Shown here: one piece after another, positions 34,637-42,916 of the stretch
Layout of the letters: every line of letters starts with the position of its first letter
Numbering within the stretch: position 1 is the stretch's first letter
Source: Winogradskya consettensis
GTDB taxonomy: Bacteria; Actinomycetota; Actinomycetes; Mycobacteriales; Micromonosporaceae
Direction: 5' to 3'
Length of the DNA: 64,000 nucleotides
NCBI RefSeq assembly: GCF_018332715.1
Contig: NZ_BOQP01000017.1
Coordinates: forward strand, 186,001 to 250,000
Translations under genes and position numbers: made by a program
The notes under the pieces: generated by a model
Databases searched by the model: none
Seen by the model: only the letters and a program-made list of their open reading frames with translations
Told to the model about the DNA's origin: nothing

Positions 34637-37441
34637 GTGAGCCGCAGGCTGGTGGTCGTGCTCTTCCTCGATCTGGTCGGCTGGACCGCGCTCGCGGAAC
34701 GGGTCGACCCGGAGCCGCTGCAGGTGCTGCTGGAGCAGTACTACGGCATCTGCTCGGCATCGATCGAGGACCACGGCGGGGTCGTGGAGAAGTTCATCGG
34801 GGACGCCGTCATGGCGGTCTTCGGCACGGACCGCTCCGGGGAGGACGACGCGCTGCGGGCCCTGCGCGCCGCGTGCGACATCCGGGCCGGGACGGCGGCT
34901 CTGGTCAATCCCCTGGGCCGGCCGGTCGACGTGCACTGCGGGATCGCGGCGGGCGAGGCACTGGTGACCCACTCGCCGCGGGCCGGGCTGCGGATCGTCG
35001 GTGACGTCGTCAACCTCGCAGCGCGGCTGCAGTCGGCCGCCGTCGCCGGGGAGATCATCGTCAACGACGTCGTCGCGGACCTGGCCCGGCAGCACTTCGC
35101 CATGGTTCCGGTGCCGCCGCTGACCGTGAAGGGCAAGGAGCTGCCGGTGGCGGCGCTGCGGGCCGGGGACGCGTACGGCGCCGGCGGCCGCCCCGACGAC
35201 GGTGCCCCCATGGTGGACCGCGACGCCGAGCGGGCCCGGATCAGGGCCGCGTACGACGCCGCCGCAGGGCAGCGGCGCACCCGGACGGTGACCGTGCTCG
35301 GCCCACCCGGGGTCGGCAAGTCCCGCCTGGTCCGCGAGGTGCTGGCGGAGCTGGCCGCCGCCGGTGCCGTGTTCACCGCGGTGACCGGGACGTGCCCGTC
35401 GTACGGTCCGAACGGCAACCACGTCACCCTGCTGCAGGTCCTCGACGCGCTGGCCCACAGCGGGCACAGCCCCCGCGTGACCGCGGTCCTGGACGGCCTG
35501 CGCCAGGGTGCGCACGCCCGGACACCGGGTGTGGAGGAGGTGTCCTGGGCCGCGCGGGAGCTGCTCACCGCGGCCGCCGGTGCGCAGCCGCTCGTCGTGG
35601 TCTGGGACGGGCTCGACGCGGCCGGGCTGTCGCTGCTGCGGTTGATCGGCGAGCTCACGCGTACGTTGTGGGACCTTCCGCTGCTGATGATCTGCGCCGG
35701 CCGCCCCGAGCTGATGGAACGCGGTGCCCCCTGGGTGCGCGGGCCCGGCGACGAGGTGATCTGCCTGGGACCGCTGGGTCCGCAGGACAGCGCGTCGCTC
35801 GTCGCGCTGCTGCTCGCCGCCGGTGCCGAGGTGCAGGCGCACGAGGCCGGGACGATCGACCGGGTCACGGCGCACAGCGCGGGCAATCCCCTGTTCATCC
35901 GGCTGATGGTGGAGTCATCCGGAGGCGTGCCACCGACGATCACCGCGCTGGTCGGGGCGGCCCTCGACCGGCTGCCCGCACCGGCCCGGGAGCTGCTCGG
36001 CGCCGCCGCGGTGGCCGGGTCCTCGTTCACGGTGCACGAGCTCGATCCGCTGGGTACGCCCGTGACCGCCGCCGATCTGGAGACGCTGGTACGGCGGGGG
36101 CTGATCCGGCCTGCCGAGCGGCCCGGCGGGTACAGCTTCGTCCAGCAGCCGGTGCACGAGGTCGCGTACGGGCGGCTCGACAAGAACCAGCGGCTGATCT
36201 GGCACCGGGCCCTGGCCGCGGGCGGGGTCGCGGCGGCGTTCCATCTCGCGGCGGCCGTACGCCTGCTCGCGGAGCTGCGCCCGCACGACGCCGAGCTGCC
36301 CGCCCTGACCGGAGAAGCGGCCGATGCTCTGCTCCGCGAGGGCACGGCGGCGCTGCGGCAACGCGACGTCCCGGCGGCGATCGAGCTGCTCGGGCAGGCC
36401 GTGGAGCTGATCCCGGGCGGGGAGGTCGCGGCGATCCGGCTCAGCGACGCCCTGCTCCTGGCGGGCGACCTGACCCGCGCGGTCTCGGTGATCGCCGCGG
36501 CAGCGGGCTCGCCGGCCTGCCGCGCCCAGCGGTACCTGCTGGACGCGCGGCGCGGCATCCGTACGGAGGTCCGGCGGGAGCTCGAGGGCGACCCGGGTGA
36601 CCGGCTCGCCGGCTGCCGCTTCGAGCAGCTGCGCATGCTCACCCACCTGGCGTGCGGCAGGTTCGGGGCAGCCGAGCTGGCGGCACGCGCCGCGCTCGGG
36701 CACGCGAAGGAGCTCGGCGACGACTACGAGCAGGAGCGGCTGCTCGTCGCGCTCTGCGAGATCCGGCAGTGGTCGCCGGTGCCCCTCGCCGAACGACTGG
36801 CCCACTGCGCCGAGCTCGCCGGCCGTTTCGCCGCCGACCCGTTCCTGCTCATGCCGGTGCTGGTCGCGCGGGCCCGGAGTCTCGCGCTGACCGGTGACGG
36901 CCCGGGCGCCCACGCCGCACTCGCCGGAGCCGGGGCGATCGTCGCGCAACTGCGGCTCACCATGGGCGAGGTCCTGATCTCCCAGGCCGCGGGGCTCGTG
37001 ACCGCACTGGACGGCGACCACCGCGGCGCGCGCAGGCATTTCCAGGACGCCGCGGCGGCACTGGAACGGGCCGGGCACGCTCCGACCGCCCTGACGTTGC
37101 GCGTGCAGGCGGCCCGGGAGCTGATCACCGAGGACCTGCCGGGCGCGACCGCCGAGATCGCCGGGCTCCTGGAAGAGCATCAGGACATGGAGGTACGCGG
37201 GCGGCTGCTCGCCCTGTCCACCGCCGCGCGGCTCGGCGTCGCCCCGCCGGACGCCGTGACGTCGCTGCTCGCCACCACCGACGACCCGTGCCTGCGCGGT
37301 GACGTGCACTTCGATCTCGCCCGCGCCCATCGCACTGCCGGGGACGAAGCCGCGGCGGCGCGGGCGGCCCGGGAAGCTGTCGCGAGTTACGCCGGGATCG
37401 GGGCCGAGGTTCCCCTGCGATCGGTACGCGCGTGGAGCTGA
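34637..37441 (+). CDS. Class III nucleotide cyclase fused to a large AAA/STAND ATPase, regulator
   Basis: 934 residues. Residues 1-180 form an adenylate/guanylate cyclase domain: VVLFLDLVGWTALAERV (metal Asp), KFIGDAVMAVFG (second Asp), VVNLAARLQSAAVAGEIIVN. A Walker A follows (VTVLGPPGVGKSRLVREV) and then an AAA/STAND region and a helical, TPR-like C-terminal half. Such proteins act as nucleotide-dependent regulators. It starts at GTG 34637, 3 bp after the leader-like peptide, and its end overlaps the S8 protease gene. The AAA Walker B looks weak (LVVVWDGLDAA). It lacks its own HTH and may signal through the LuxR-type protein upstream. Confidence 0.87.
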   Translation: MSRRLVVVLFLDLVGWTALAERVDPEPLQVLLEQYYGICSASIEDHGGVVEKFIGDAVMAVFGTDRSGEDDALRALRAACDIRAGTAALVNPLGRPVDVHCGIAAGEALVTHSPRAGLRIVGDVVNLAARLQSAAVAGEIIVNDVVADLARQHFAMVPVPPLTVKGKELPVAALRAGDAYGAGGRPDDGAPMVDRDAERARIRAAYDAAAGQRRTRTVTVLGPPGVGKSRLVREVLAELAAAGAVFTAVTGTCPSYGPNGNHVTLLQVLDALAHSGHSPRVTAVLDGLRQGAHARTPGVEEVSWAARELLTAAAGAQPLVVVWDGLDAAGLSLLRLIGELTRTLWDLPLLMICAGRPELMERGAPWVRGPGDEVICLGPLGPQDSASLVALLLAAGAEVQAHEAGTIDRVTAHSAGNPLFIRLMVESSGGVPPTITALVGAALDRLPAPARELLGAAAVAGSSFTVHELDPLGTPVTAADLETLVRRGLIRPAERPGGYSFVQQPVHEVAYGRLDKNQRLIWHRALAAGGVAAAFHLAAAVRLLAELRPHDAELPALTGEAADALLREGTAALRQRDVPAAIELLGQAVELIPGGEVAAIRLSDALLLAGDLTRAVSVIAAAAGSPACRAQRYLLDARRGIRTEVRRELEGDPGDRLAGCRFEQLRMLTHLACGRFGAAELAARAALGHAKELGDDYEQERLLVALCEIRQWSPVPLAERLAHCAELAGRFAADPFLLMPVLVARARSLALTGDGPGAHAALAGAGAIVAQLRLTMGEVLISQAAGLVTALDGDHRGARRHFQDAAAALERAGHAPTALTLRVQAARELITEDLPGATAEIAGLLEEHQDMEVRGRLLALSTAARLGVAPPDAVTSLLATTDDPCLRGDVHFDLARAHRTAGDEAAAARAAREAVASYAGIGAEVPLRSVRAWS

Positions 37442-38325
37442 CCCCTGCCCCGTGGCGGCGTGAACGGGCCCGGTACTTCGCGGGCGTACCGGCGTGGGGC
37501 ATGCCTGCCACGGGGTACCGCGAGGAGCCCGTACCCGCGAGCCTGTTCGGCGGTGTCGACCGGGATTGGGCACTCGGTGGCGCGGACGGCAGCGGCGTAC
37601 GCGTCTGCGTCCTCGACAGCGGCATCGACGGCACCCATCCCCTCGCCGGACCCGTCGACCGGGCCTGGGAGGTCGTCACCGAGGAGGGCCGGGTGCCCCG
37701 GGTCCGCGCCTGCGAGCCGACCGACACCGCGGGGCACGGCACGGCGTGCGCGGGAATCATCCGCGAACTCGCCCCCGGCGTGGAGCTCAGCTCGCTGCGG
37801 GTCCTCGAGGACGGGAAGTCCGGCAGCGCGGCGGCGCTGATCGCGGGGCTCGCGTACGCGATCGAGCAGGACTTCGACGTCATCAACATGAGCCTCTCCA
37901 CCGCCCGGCTGGAATTCCGGGGACGGCTGGCCGAGCTCTGCGACCGCGCCTACTTCCGCCGCACGACCCTCGTCGTGGCCGCGCACAACCTGCCGATCGA
38001 GAGCTTCCCGTGGAGCTTCTCGTCGGTGATCTCCGTGGCGAGCCACGCGGAGCCCGGCCCGCTCACCTACTACTACAACGCCGCGCCGCCGGTGGAATTC
38101 TGCGCGCGGGGCGTACGCGTTCCCGTCGCCCAGCCCGGTGGCGGTGTCACCCGCAACACCGGCAACAGCTTCGCGGCGCCGCACATCGCGGGGATCGCCG
38201 CCCGGGTCCTGAGCAAACACCCGTGGCTGACGCCGTTCCAGCTCAAGAGCGTGCTCTACCACTGCGCCGACAACGTATCGATCGAGGGGGATGACGGTGG
38301 AGTTCTCGTCAGCAGGGCCACATAG
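37432..38325 (+). CDS. S8 (subtilisin-like) serine protease of the RiPP cluster
   Basis: 297 residues with the full triad: Asp in RVCVLDSGIDGTHPLAGPVD, His in DTAGHGTACAGIIRELAPGV and Ser in NTGNSFAAPHIAGIAARVL. No signal peptide or pro-domain is visible, so it should act in the cytoplasm, as leader-cleaving S8 proteases of RiPP clusters do. GTG 37432 overlaps the cyclase-ATPase gene by 10 bp. It is the best candidate for removing the leader, with the S9 enzyme doing later trimming. Confidence 0.92.
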   Translation: MELTPAPWRRERARYFAGVPAWGMPATGYREEPVPASLFGGVDRDWALGGADGSGVRVCVLDSGIDGTHPLAGPVDRAWEVVTEEGRVPRVRACEPTDTAGHGTACAGIIRELAPGVELSSLRVLEDGKSGSAAALIAGLAYAIEQDFDVINMSLSTARLEFRGRLAELCDRAYFRRTTLVVAAHNLPIESFPWSFSSVISVASHAEPGPLTYYYNAAPPVEFCARGVRVPVAQPGGGVTRNTGNSFAAPHIAGIAARVLSKHPWLTPFQLKSVLYHCADNVSIEGDDGGVLVSRAT

Positions 38326-38929
38326 CGGGGTCACCGAGCAGCTGCTGCTGCAGTCCGTCGTCGCGGTGGCACGCCACGTCTACTCGGCGGCCGCCACATC
38401 GGTCTTCATGGTCAGCCCGGACACCGGCGAACTGGTCTTCGCCGCGGTCGCCGGCGCGGGCCAGCAGAGCCTGGTCGGGCGCCGGTTCGCCCCCGGCACC
38501 GGGATCGCCGGCTGGGTCGCGGCGAGCTGCCAGACCCTGATCACCGACGTGAGCGGCACCGACCGGTTCGCCCGCGACGCGGCGGCGTCCACCGGCTACC
38601 TACCGGCCAGCATCATGGCGGCCCCGCTCGTCGCCGAGGGCGAGTGCATCGGCGTCCTCGAGGTCCTCGACCGCCGGGTGGGCACCGACGACGCCGCCCG
38701 CGAACTCGACGACATGGAACTGCTCGACCTGATCGCCGCCCAGGCCGCCCTGAGCCTCGCCCTGCTGCGGCGCACCGACCGCACCGCGCCGCCGCCCCCG
38801 CTGGGGAACCTGCTCGCCCGGCTCTCCGAACACGCCGCGACGGACGCCTCCGACCCCCTCGCGGTCGCTCTGCTCGGCGTCTCACTGGACCTGCTGGACC
38901 GGCGCACCCGAACGGTCGCGCACCGTTAA
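38291..38929 (+). CDS. GAF-domain sensor protein
   Basis: 212 residues. One GAF domain fills most of it: VAVARHVYSAAATSVFMVSP, FAPGTGIAGWVAASCQTLIT, ASIMAAPLVAEGECIGVLEV. No output domain follows. It overlaps the S8 protease gene by 35 bp and ends the plus-strand operon. It may sense a small ligand or redox state for the cluster. Its stop codon lies inside the first unit of a 28-bp tandem array. Confidence 0.82.
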   Translation: MTVEFSSAGPHSGVTEQLLLQSVVAVARHVYSAAATSVFMVSPDTGELVFAAVAGAGQQSLVGRRFAPGTGIAGWVAASCQTLITDVSGTDRFARDAAASTGYLPASIMAAPLVAEGECIGVLEVLDRRVGTDDAARELDDMELLDLIAAQAALSLALLRRTDRTAPPPPLGNLLARLSEHAATDASDPLAVALLGVSLDLLDRRTRTVAHR

Positions 38930-39115
38930 GTCCGGGCCGCCGATTGCCCACCGTTAGGTGCAGGCCGCCGGCTGCGCACCGTTAGGTCCGGGCCGCCGGC
39001 TGCGCACCGTTACGTGCGGGCCACCAGCTGCGCACCGTTACGTGCGGGTCGCCTGGTGACACACCGTTAGGTTGCGGGCCGCGCGGTCGCGCACCGTTAG
39101 GTCGCGTGCAATTTA
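38921..39115. repeat. Tandem array, 28-bp unit, seven copies
   Basis: Units start at 38921, 38949, 38977, 39005, 39033, 39062 and 39092, each opening CACCGTTA followed by a GC-rich half. The period is 28 bp for the first four steps and 29-30 bp later. The GAF gene's last codons and TAA are the first eight bases of unit 1 plus one. There are no unique spacers, so it is not a CRISPR array. Confidence 0.92.
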
Positions 39116-39157
39116 GTTGTGCACAATTAAGTTGTGTACAACTTAATTGTGCACAAC
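39116..39157. promoter_or_regulatory. Palindromic operator block, three TTGTGYACAA boxes
   Basis: TTGTGCACAA, TTGTGTACAA and TTGTGCACAA lie at 39117, 39132 and 39147, a 15-bp period. The block is a perfect inverted repeat with 20-bp arms around GT. Such boxes resemble OhrR/MarR-family operators. It lies 22 bp upstream of the -35 of the next gene. A hairpin terminator for the GAF operon is the alternative reading. Confidence 0.75.
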
Positions 39158-39179
39158 CTAACGGGACCGAACAGCCGGG

Positions 39180-39209
39180 TTGACACTCCGTTCGGACGTC
39201 CAAGATAAT
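39180..39209 (+). promoter_or_regulatory. Near-consensus SigA promoter
   Basis: TTGACA (39180-39185) and GATAAT (39204-39209) are 18 bp apart, the best promoter match noticed in the window. Transcription would start near 39216. Confidence 0.7.
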
Positions 39210-39246
39210 TTGGATGTTCCTGAAGATTAGATCGAGCGGGGGCAGC

Positions 39247-40521
39247 GTGACGACTCCCATCCCTTTCCCGGAACTCCTGCGCCACCATCGGGTGCGGGCC
39301 GGCCTGACCCAGCGGGCCCTCGCCGACCTCTCCACGGTCAGCCCCCGGGCGATCCGCGACCTCGAGGCCGGCCGGGCCAACGCCCGCACCCAGACGATCC
39401 ACCTGCTCGCCGACGGCCTGCACCTACAGGGCGCTATGCGCGACCTGTTCGTGACGGCCAGCCTGACCAGGCGTCCCACCGGCCCGTTCGACAACGGCTG
39501 CTGCACCGCCGCGCCCACGGCCCCCGACGCGCTGATCGGGCGGGAGGGCGAGGTCCTCGACCTGCTCGAGGTGCTCGCCTCCGGGCGGCGGATGATCGCG
39601 CTCTCCGGGCTGCCCGGGGTAGGCAAGACCCGGCTGGCCGCCGAGGTCTCGACGCGCGCCGGGGCCCGGCACGACTGGCCGGTGCTCTGGATCGGCACCG
39701 ACATGGGGACGCTGCACCGGCACGGCACCGCGTACGGTCCGCTGCTGCGGTCGCTGAAGTCCCTGACCGAGAGCGACGCCGACGACGAAACCCGGGACGC
39801 GGTCGGGCAGGTGCGTCAGCTGATCGGCCGGCACGAGGCCCTGCTCGTCCTCGACGGGCTCGCCGAGGCCACGATGCCGCTGCTCGTGCGGGAGCTGCTC
39901 GCCCAGTGCCCCGGCCTGCGGGTGATCACCACGTCCCGGCGGCCGTGGCACGTCGCGGGCGCGCACCCGGCGGTCGTCGCGCCGCTGCCCACGCCGTCGA
40001 TGAGAACAGAAGCGCCGGCCGAGCTGGCGGGCGTACCCTCCGTGCGGTTGTTCGTGGAACGCCTGGCGCAGGCCCGGCCGGGTTTCGGGCTGAGCACGGC
40101 GAACGCCCTGGCCGCGGCCGAGATCTGCCGGCGGCTCGACGGGCTGCCGCTCGCCCTGGAGGTCGTCGCGGAGCGAGGCCGGGTGCTCAGTCCGCAGCAG
40201 CTCGCCGAGGTGACCCCCGCGGACCTGCTCGACCTCGCCGTCCCGGCCCGCCCCGACCGCCAGGCCCTGACCATCGGCGCCGTGGTCGGCGCCAGCCTCG
40301 CGCGGCTGGGCAAGTGGCACCACACGATCCTGCGCGAACTGGCCGGCACCGCGAGGCCGGGCACGGTGACCGATGTCGTGCGCGCCCTGGGGCACGGGCT
40401 CGACGAGGTCGCCGCCGGGCTCGACGTACTCATCGGCTGCGGGCTGGTCCGAGCCTCGCACAGCGAGGTGAGCACCGAGCTGCGGGTGCCCAACCTGGTC
40501 CGGACCCTGGTCCTGCGATGA
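39247..40521 (+). CDS. HTH (XRE) - NB-ARC ATPase regulator
   Basis: 424 residues. The N-terminal XRE helix-turn-helix is FPELLRHHRVRAGLTQRALA with VSPRAIRDLEAGRANARTQT. The ATPase follows with Walker A MIALSGLPGVGKTRLAAEV, Walker B ALLVLDGLAE and sensor RVITTSRRPWHVAG, plus GLPLALEV, as in AfsR-type STAND proteins but without a long TPR tail. GTG 39247 is the likely start: an in-frame ATG at 39214 would lie before the predicted transcription start. It stands between the RiPP cluster and the second radical SAM pair and could control either. Confidence 0.82.
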   Translation: MTTPIPFPELLRHHRVRAGLTQRALADLSTVSPRAIRDLEAGRANARTQTIHLLADGLHLQGAMRDLFVTASLTRRPTGPFDNGCCTAAPTAPDALIGREGEVLDLLEVLASGRRMIALSGLPGVGKTRLAAEVSTRAGARHDWPVLWIGTDMGTLHRHGTAYGPLLRSLKSLTESDADDETRDAVGQVRQLIGRHEALLVLDGLAEATMPLLVRELLAQCPGLRVITTSRRPWHVAGAHPAVVAPLPTPSMRTEAPAELAGVPSVRLFVERLAQARPGFGLSTANALAAAEICRRLDGLPLALEVVAERGRVLSPQQLAEVTPADLLDLAVPARPDRQALTIGAVVGASLARLGKWHHTILRELAGTARPGTVTDVVRALGHGLDEVAAGLDVLIGCGLVRASHSEVSTELRVPNLVRTLVLR

Positions 40522-40529
40522 CGCGGACC

Positions 40530-41873
40530 TCAGCCGACGGGGGTGTAACCGGCGGTCAGAGCGTAGAGATCGAGACGGTCGCGGACGTTGTCCCGCAGCG
40601 ACGGGCAGGGCGGTTTGCCCTCCCGCCAGAGTTTGGGGCACGCGCCGCCGCACACCGGCAGGATCGCGCACCCGCGGCACGCTGTCGCACCGGCGTCGAG
40701 GGTGTCGTACCAGTCGTCGAAGGCCCCCGGTGGCCGCAGCTCGTCAGCAGCCAGGCTTCCGACGTGCCCGAGGTCCTCGTCGCGATGGCCGGGCACGAGC
40801 GACTGCTCGGTGCAGCTGTAGACGCGCCCGTCGGCGCCGACCACCTCGCTGTGCCGCGACGTCGCGGCGCAGACCACCCGGCGCGGGGCCGCCGGCAGCA
40901 ACCGGAACCGCAGCCCGTGGCGCTGGTAGGCGAGGAACCACGCCATCTCGGCCGCCGCCAGGTCCGCGCGCGGCACGGCCACGTCGCTGACGTCGTTGCC
41001 CCACGAGTGCACCGGCGCCGGGTAGCAGGCGACCCGGTCGTGGGCGAGCCCGGCGGCTGCCAGCTCCGCGGCGAACGGTTCGGCCAGGGCCGCGTTGTGC
41101 ACGCCGATGTTGGTACGCACGGTGAAGTGCAGCCCGTCCAGCTCGGGGTCCCGCAACGCCGCGCCGATGACCCCGATAATCTTGTGGAACGAGCCGGCGC
41201 CGCTCTTCAACGGCCGCGACGCGTCGTGCACCTCGGCCGGGCCGTCGAGGGTGACCTCGACGGAGCTGATCCGCGCGTCCCGGTGCAGCGCCCGGAGCTT
41301 GCGCGCGTCCAGCAGCGACCCGTTGGTGACGATCTTCGCGGCATACCCGACGCCGGCCTCGTCGGCGGCGGCGGTGAAGCGGCGGGACAGGTCGAGCAGC
41401 ACGGCATAGCCCATCAGCGGCTCGCCGCCGAACCAGCGGACGTTGAGCGTGTCGTACCGGCCGCCGCGGGCCGCCCGGGCGACGCGTTCCGCCAGCGCGG
41501 CGCGGTGGTCCCGCGAGACCGTGACCCGCTCGTGGGTCTGCCCGCAGTAGCCGCAGCCCATGTTGCAGTAGGCGCTCGGCATCACCACGAAGTCGCGGGT
41601 CCGGCGGTCGCGGGCCGCCACCCGGGAGGCCTCGATGACCTCGGCCGCCTCGTCGTGGTCCACTTCGACCAGTAGCCCCGATTGCGCCAGGCGGGCGTCG
41701 TCCCCCTCGGCGACGCCCGCTTCCAGGCGCTGCGCGGTGGCCAGGTCGACCAGGTAGACCTTCGCCGTCGCGGTGTTCAGGACCGGGCGCACGACCCGGC
41801 CCGAGGGATGGCGGAAGGCGTTCCGGCCGACCACCGCATACCTGCTGGGTCGCAGGCGGTCAGTTCTCGGCAC
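40530..41873 (-). CDS. Second radical SAM-SPASM peptide maturase
   Basis: 447 residues from GTG 41873. The N-terminal ~90 residues (RYAVVGRNAFRHPSGRVV to LAQSGLLVEV) look like the leader-handling domain of SPASM maturases. The SAM motif is CNMGCGYC and GGE is in VRWFGGEPLMGY. The C-terminal SPASM cysteines are in CRGCAILPVCGGACPKLW and PPCPSL. Its start overlaps the stop of the small peptide gene by 14 bp, so the two are translationally coupled. No PqqD or transporter sits beside it. It is only distantly similar to the first radical SAM protein. Confidence 0.88.
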   Translation of the reverse strand: MPRTDRLRPSRYAVVGRNAFRHPSGRVVRPVLNTATAKVYLVDLATAQRLEAGVAEGDDARLAQSGLLVEVDHDEAAEVIEASRVAARDRRTRDFVVMPSAYCNMGCGYCGQTHERVTVSRDHRAALAERVARAARGGRYDTLNVRWFGGEPLMGYAVLLDLSRRFTAAADEAGVGYAAKIVTNGSLLDARKLRALHRDARISSVEVTLDGPAEVHDASRPLKSGAGSFHKIIGVIGAALRDPELDGLHFTVRTNIGVHNAALAEPFAAELAAAGLAHDRVACYPAPVHSWGNDVSDVAVPRADLAAAEMAWFLAYQRHGLRFRLLPAAPRRVVCAATSRHSEVVGADGRVYSCTEQSLVPGHRDEDLGHVGSLAADELRPPGAFDDWYDTLDAGATACRGCAILPVCGGACPKLWREGKPPCPSLRDNVRDRLDLYALTAGYTPVG

Positions 41874-42048
41874 AGCCGGCGTTGACGGTCTCGGTGAACG
41901 CGGAGTGCAGGGTCGTGGTGGCCTGGGTGATCTCCTCCATGAAGACGTGCGCCTCGTGGTGGAGCACGCCGGCGGCGGCACTGAGCTGGGTGCCCGCCTG
42001 TTCGGCCAGTTCAGCCGCGTGCTGCAGAAGCCAGGAATCGATCAGCAT
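41860..42048 (-). CDS. Candidate precursor peptide for the second radical SAM enzyme (62 aa)
   Basis: From ATG 42048: LIDSWLLQHAAELAEQAG, an Ala-rich amphipathic helix, then HVFMEEITQATTTLH and the tail SAFTETVNAGCAEN with a single Cys59 four residues from the end. AGGGG lies about 8 nt before the start. It is unrelated to the 87-aa precursor. Coupling to the radical SAM gene (14-bp overlap) is the main evidence that it is its substrate; the modification is unknown. Confidence 0.65.
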   Translation of the reverse strand: MLIDSWLLQHAAELAEQAGTQLSAAAGVLHHEAHVFMEEITQATTTLHSAFTETVNAGCAEN

Positions 42049-42103
42049 GGGTGCACCCCTGAATCCGCTGGAGAAACAGATCATCGTGGAACGTCCAAGT
42101 TTT

Positions 42104-42118
42104 GCTAGATGATCTAGC
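42104..42118. promoter_or_regulatory. Palindrome, likely operator for the ArsR-type regulator
   Basis: GCTAGAT-G-ATCTAGC is a perfect 7-bp inverted repeat with one central base in the gap between the divergent peptide and ArsR-type genes. It is well placed for autoregulation and for control of the radical SAM pair. Confidence 0.55.
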
Positions 42119-42211
42119 TAAGTCAAGCGTCGTATTTCGGCGGTTCATTCGAGGGGATTTGGATATCGCGACTATGCTCCGAGACGTCACCGTTTGAAGG
42201 GAAATACATCG

Positions 42212-42847
42212 ATGACCGCCGAACCCCGCGTCGTCCGCGACGTGGAGACGCTCAAGGCCCTCGCCGATCCGGCACGCCTGGCGATCGTGGAGCTGATGAT
42301 GGCCGACCGGGCCCGCTCCTGGACGGCCAAGGAGCTGGCCACCGCGATCGTGATGCCGCCGAAGAAGCTCTACTACCACCTCGGCCTGCTCGAACAGCGC
42401 GGCCTGCTCGAGATCCGCAGCACCCAGGTGGTCAACGGCATCATCGAGAAGCACTACGGCACCGCCCAGGCGAGCATCGTCTTCCAGCGCGGCAGCGCCG
42501 GCGAGCCGGTCGAGGAGATGGGCGCGCTGGTCAGCACGTTCCTCGACGAGGTGAAAGGCACGATCATGACGGGCCTGCGCTCGGGCCGGGCCGCGCTCGA
42601 CCGGGACGCCCCCGACGCCGAGCGCATCGTCGTCAGCTACACGTCCGCCGGCATGGCACCGGAGCAGGCCGGCCGGTTCCGCGAGGCGCTGCTGGAGGTC
42701 GTCGAGCAGTTCAGCGCCGCCACGACTCCCGGGCAGCCCTCGTTCGACCTGCTCATCGCAATTGCCCCGCGGACAGAGTCGATCGCCCCGCAGACGGAGT
42801 CGAACGCCTCGCAGACGGAGTCGATCGCCCCGCAGATCGAACCGTAG
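42212..42847 (+). CDS. ArsR-like winged-helix regulator
   Basis: 211 residues. The winged helix is VETLKALADPARLAIVELMM, ELATAIVMPPKKLYYHLGLL, LEIRSTQVVNGIIEKHYG. The rest is helical, and the last ~25 residues repeat TESIAPQTESNASQTES. The repeats reflect 24-bp-class DNA repeats at the 3' end. ATG 42212 follows AAGGGAAA. It diverges from the second radical SAM/peptide pair and is its likely regulator. Confidence 0.82.
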   Translation: MTAEPRVVRDVETLKALADPARLAIVELMMADRARSWTAKELATAIVMPPKKLYYHLGLLEQRGLLEIRSTQVVNGIIEKHYGTAQASIVFQRGSAGEPVEEMGALVSTFLDEVKGTIMTGLRSGRAALDRDAPDAERIVVSYTSAGMAPEQAGRFREALLEVVEQFSAATTPGQPSFDLLIAIAPRTESIAPQTESNASQTESIAPQIEP

Positions 42848-42916
42848 GGCACGTTCCTGGGCGTCCTAGGAGGATAGGTTGGGAATGCCGGGGTCCTGAC
42901 GGGGGTTGGGGCCTGC

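Noticed and set aside
21416..38929. Lanthipeptide or classical azole (TOMM) cluster
   Set aside because: There is no LanB, LanC or LanM, no E1-like cyclodehydratase partner and no azoline dehydrogenase; YcaO is paired with TfuA instead.
38921..39115. CRISPR array
   Set aside because: The period equals the repeat length, so there are no unique spacers, and no cas genes are present.
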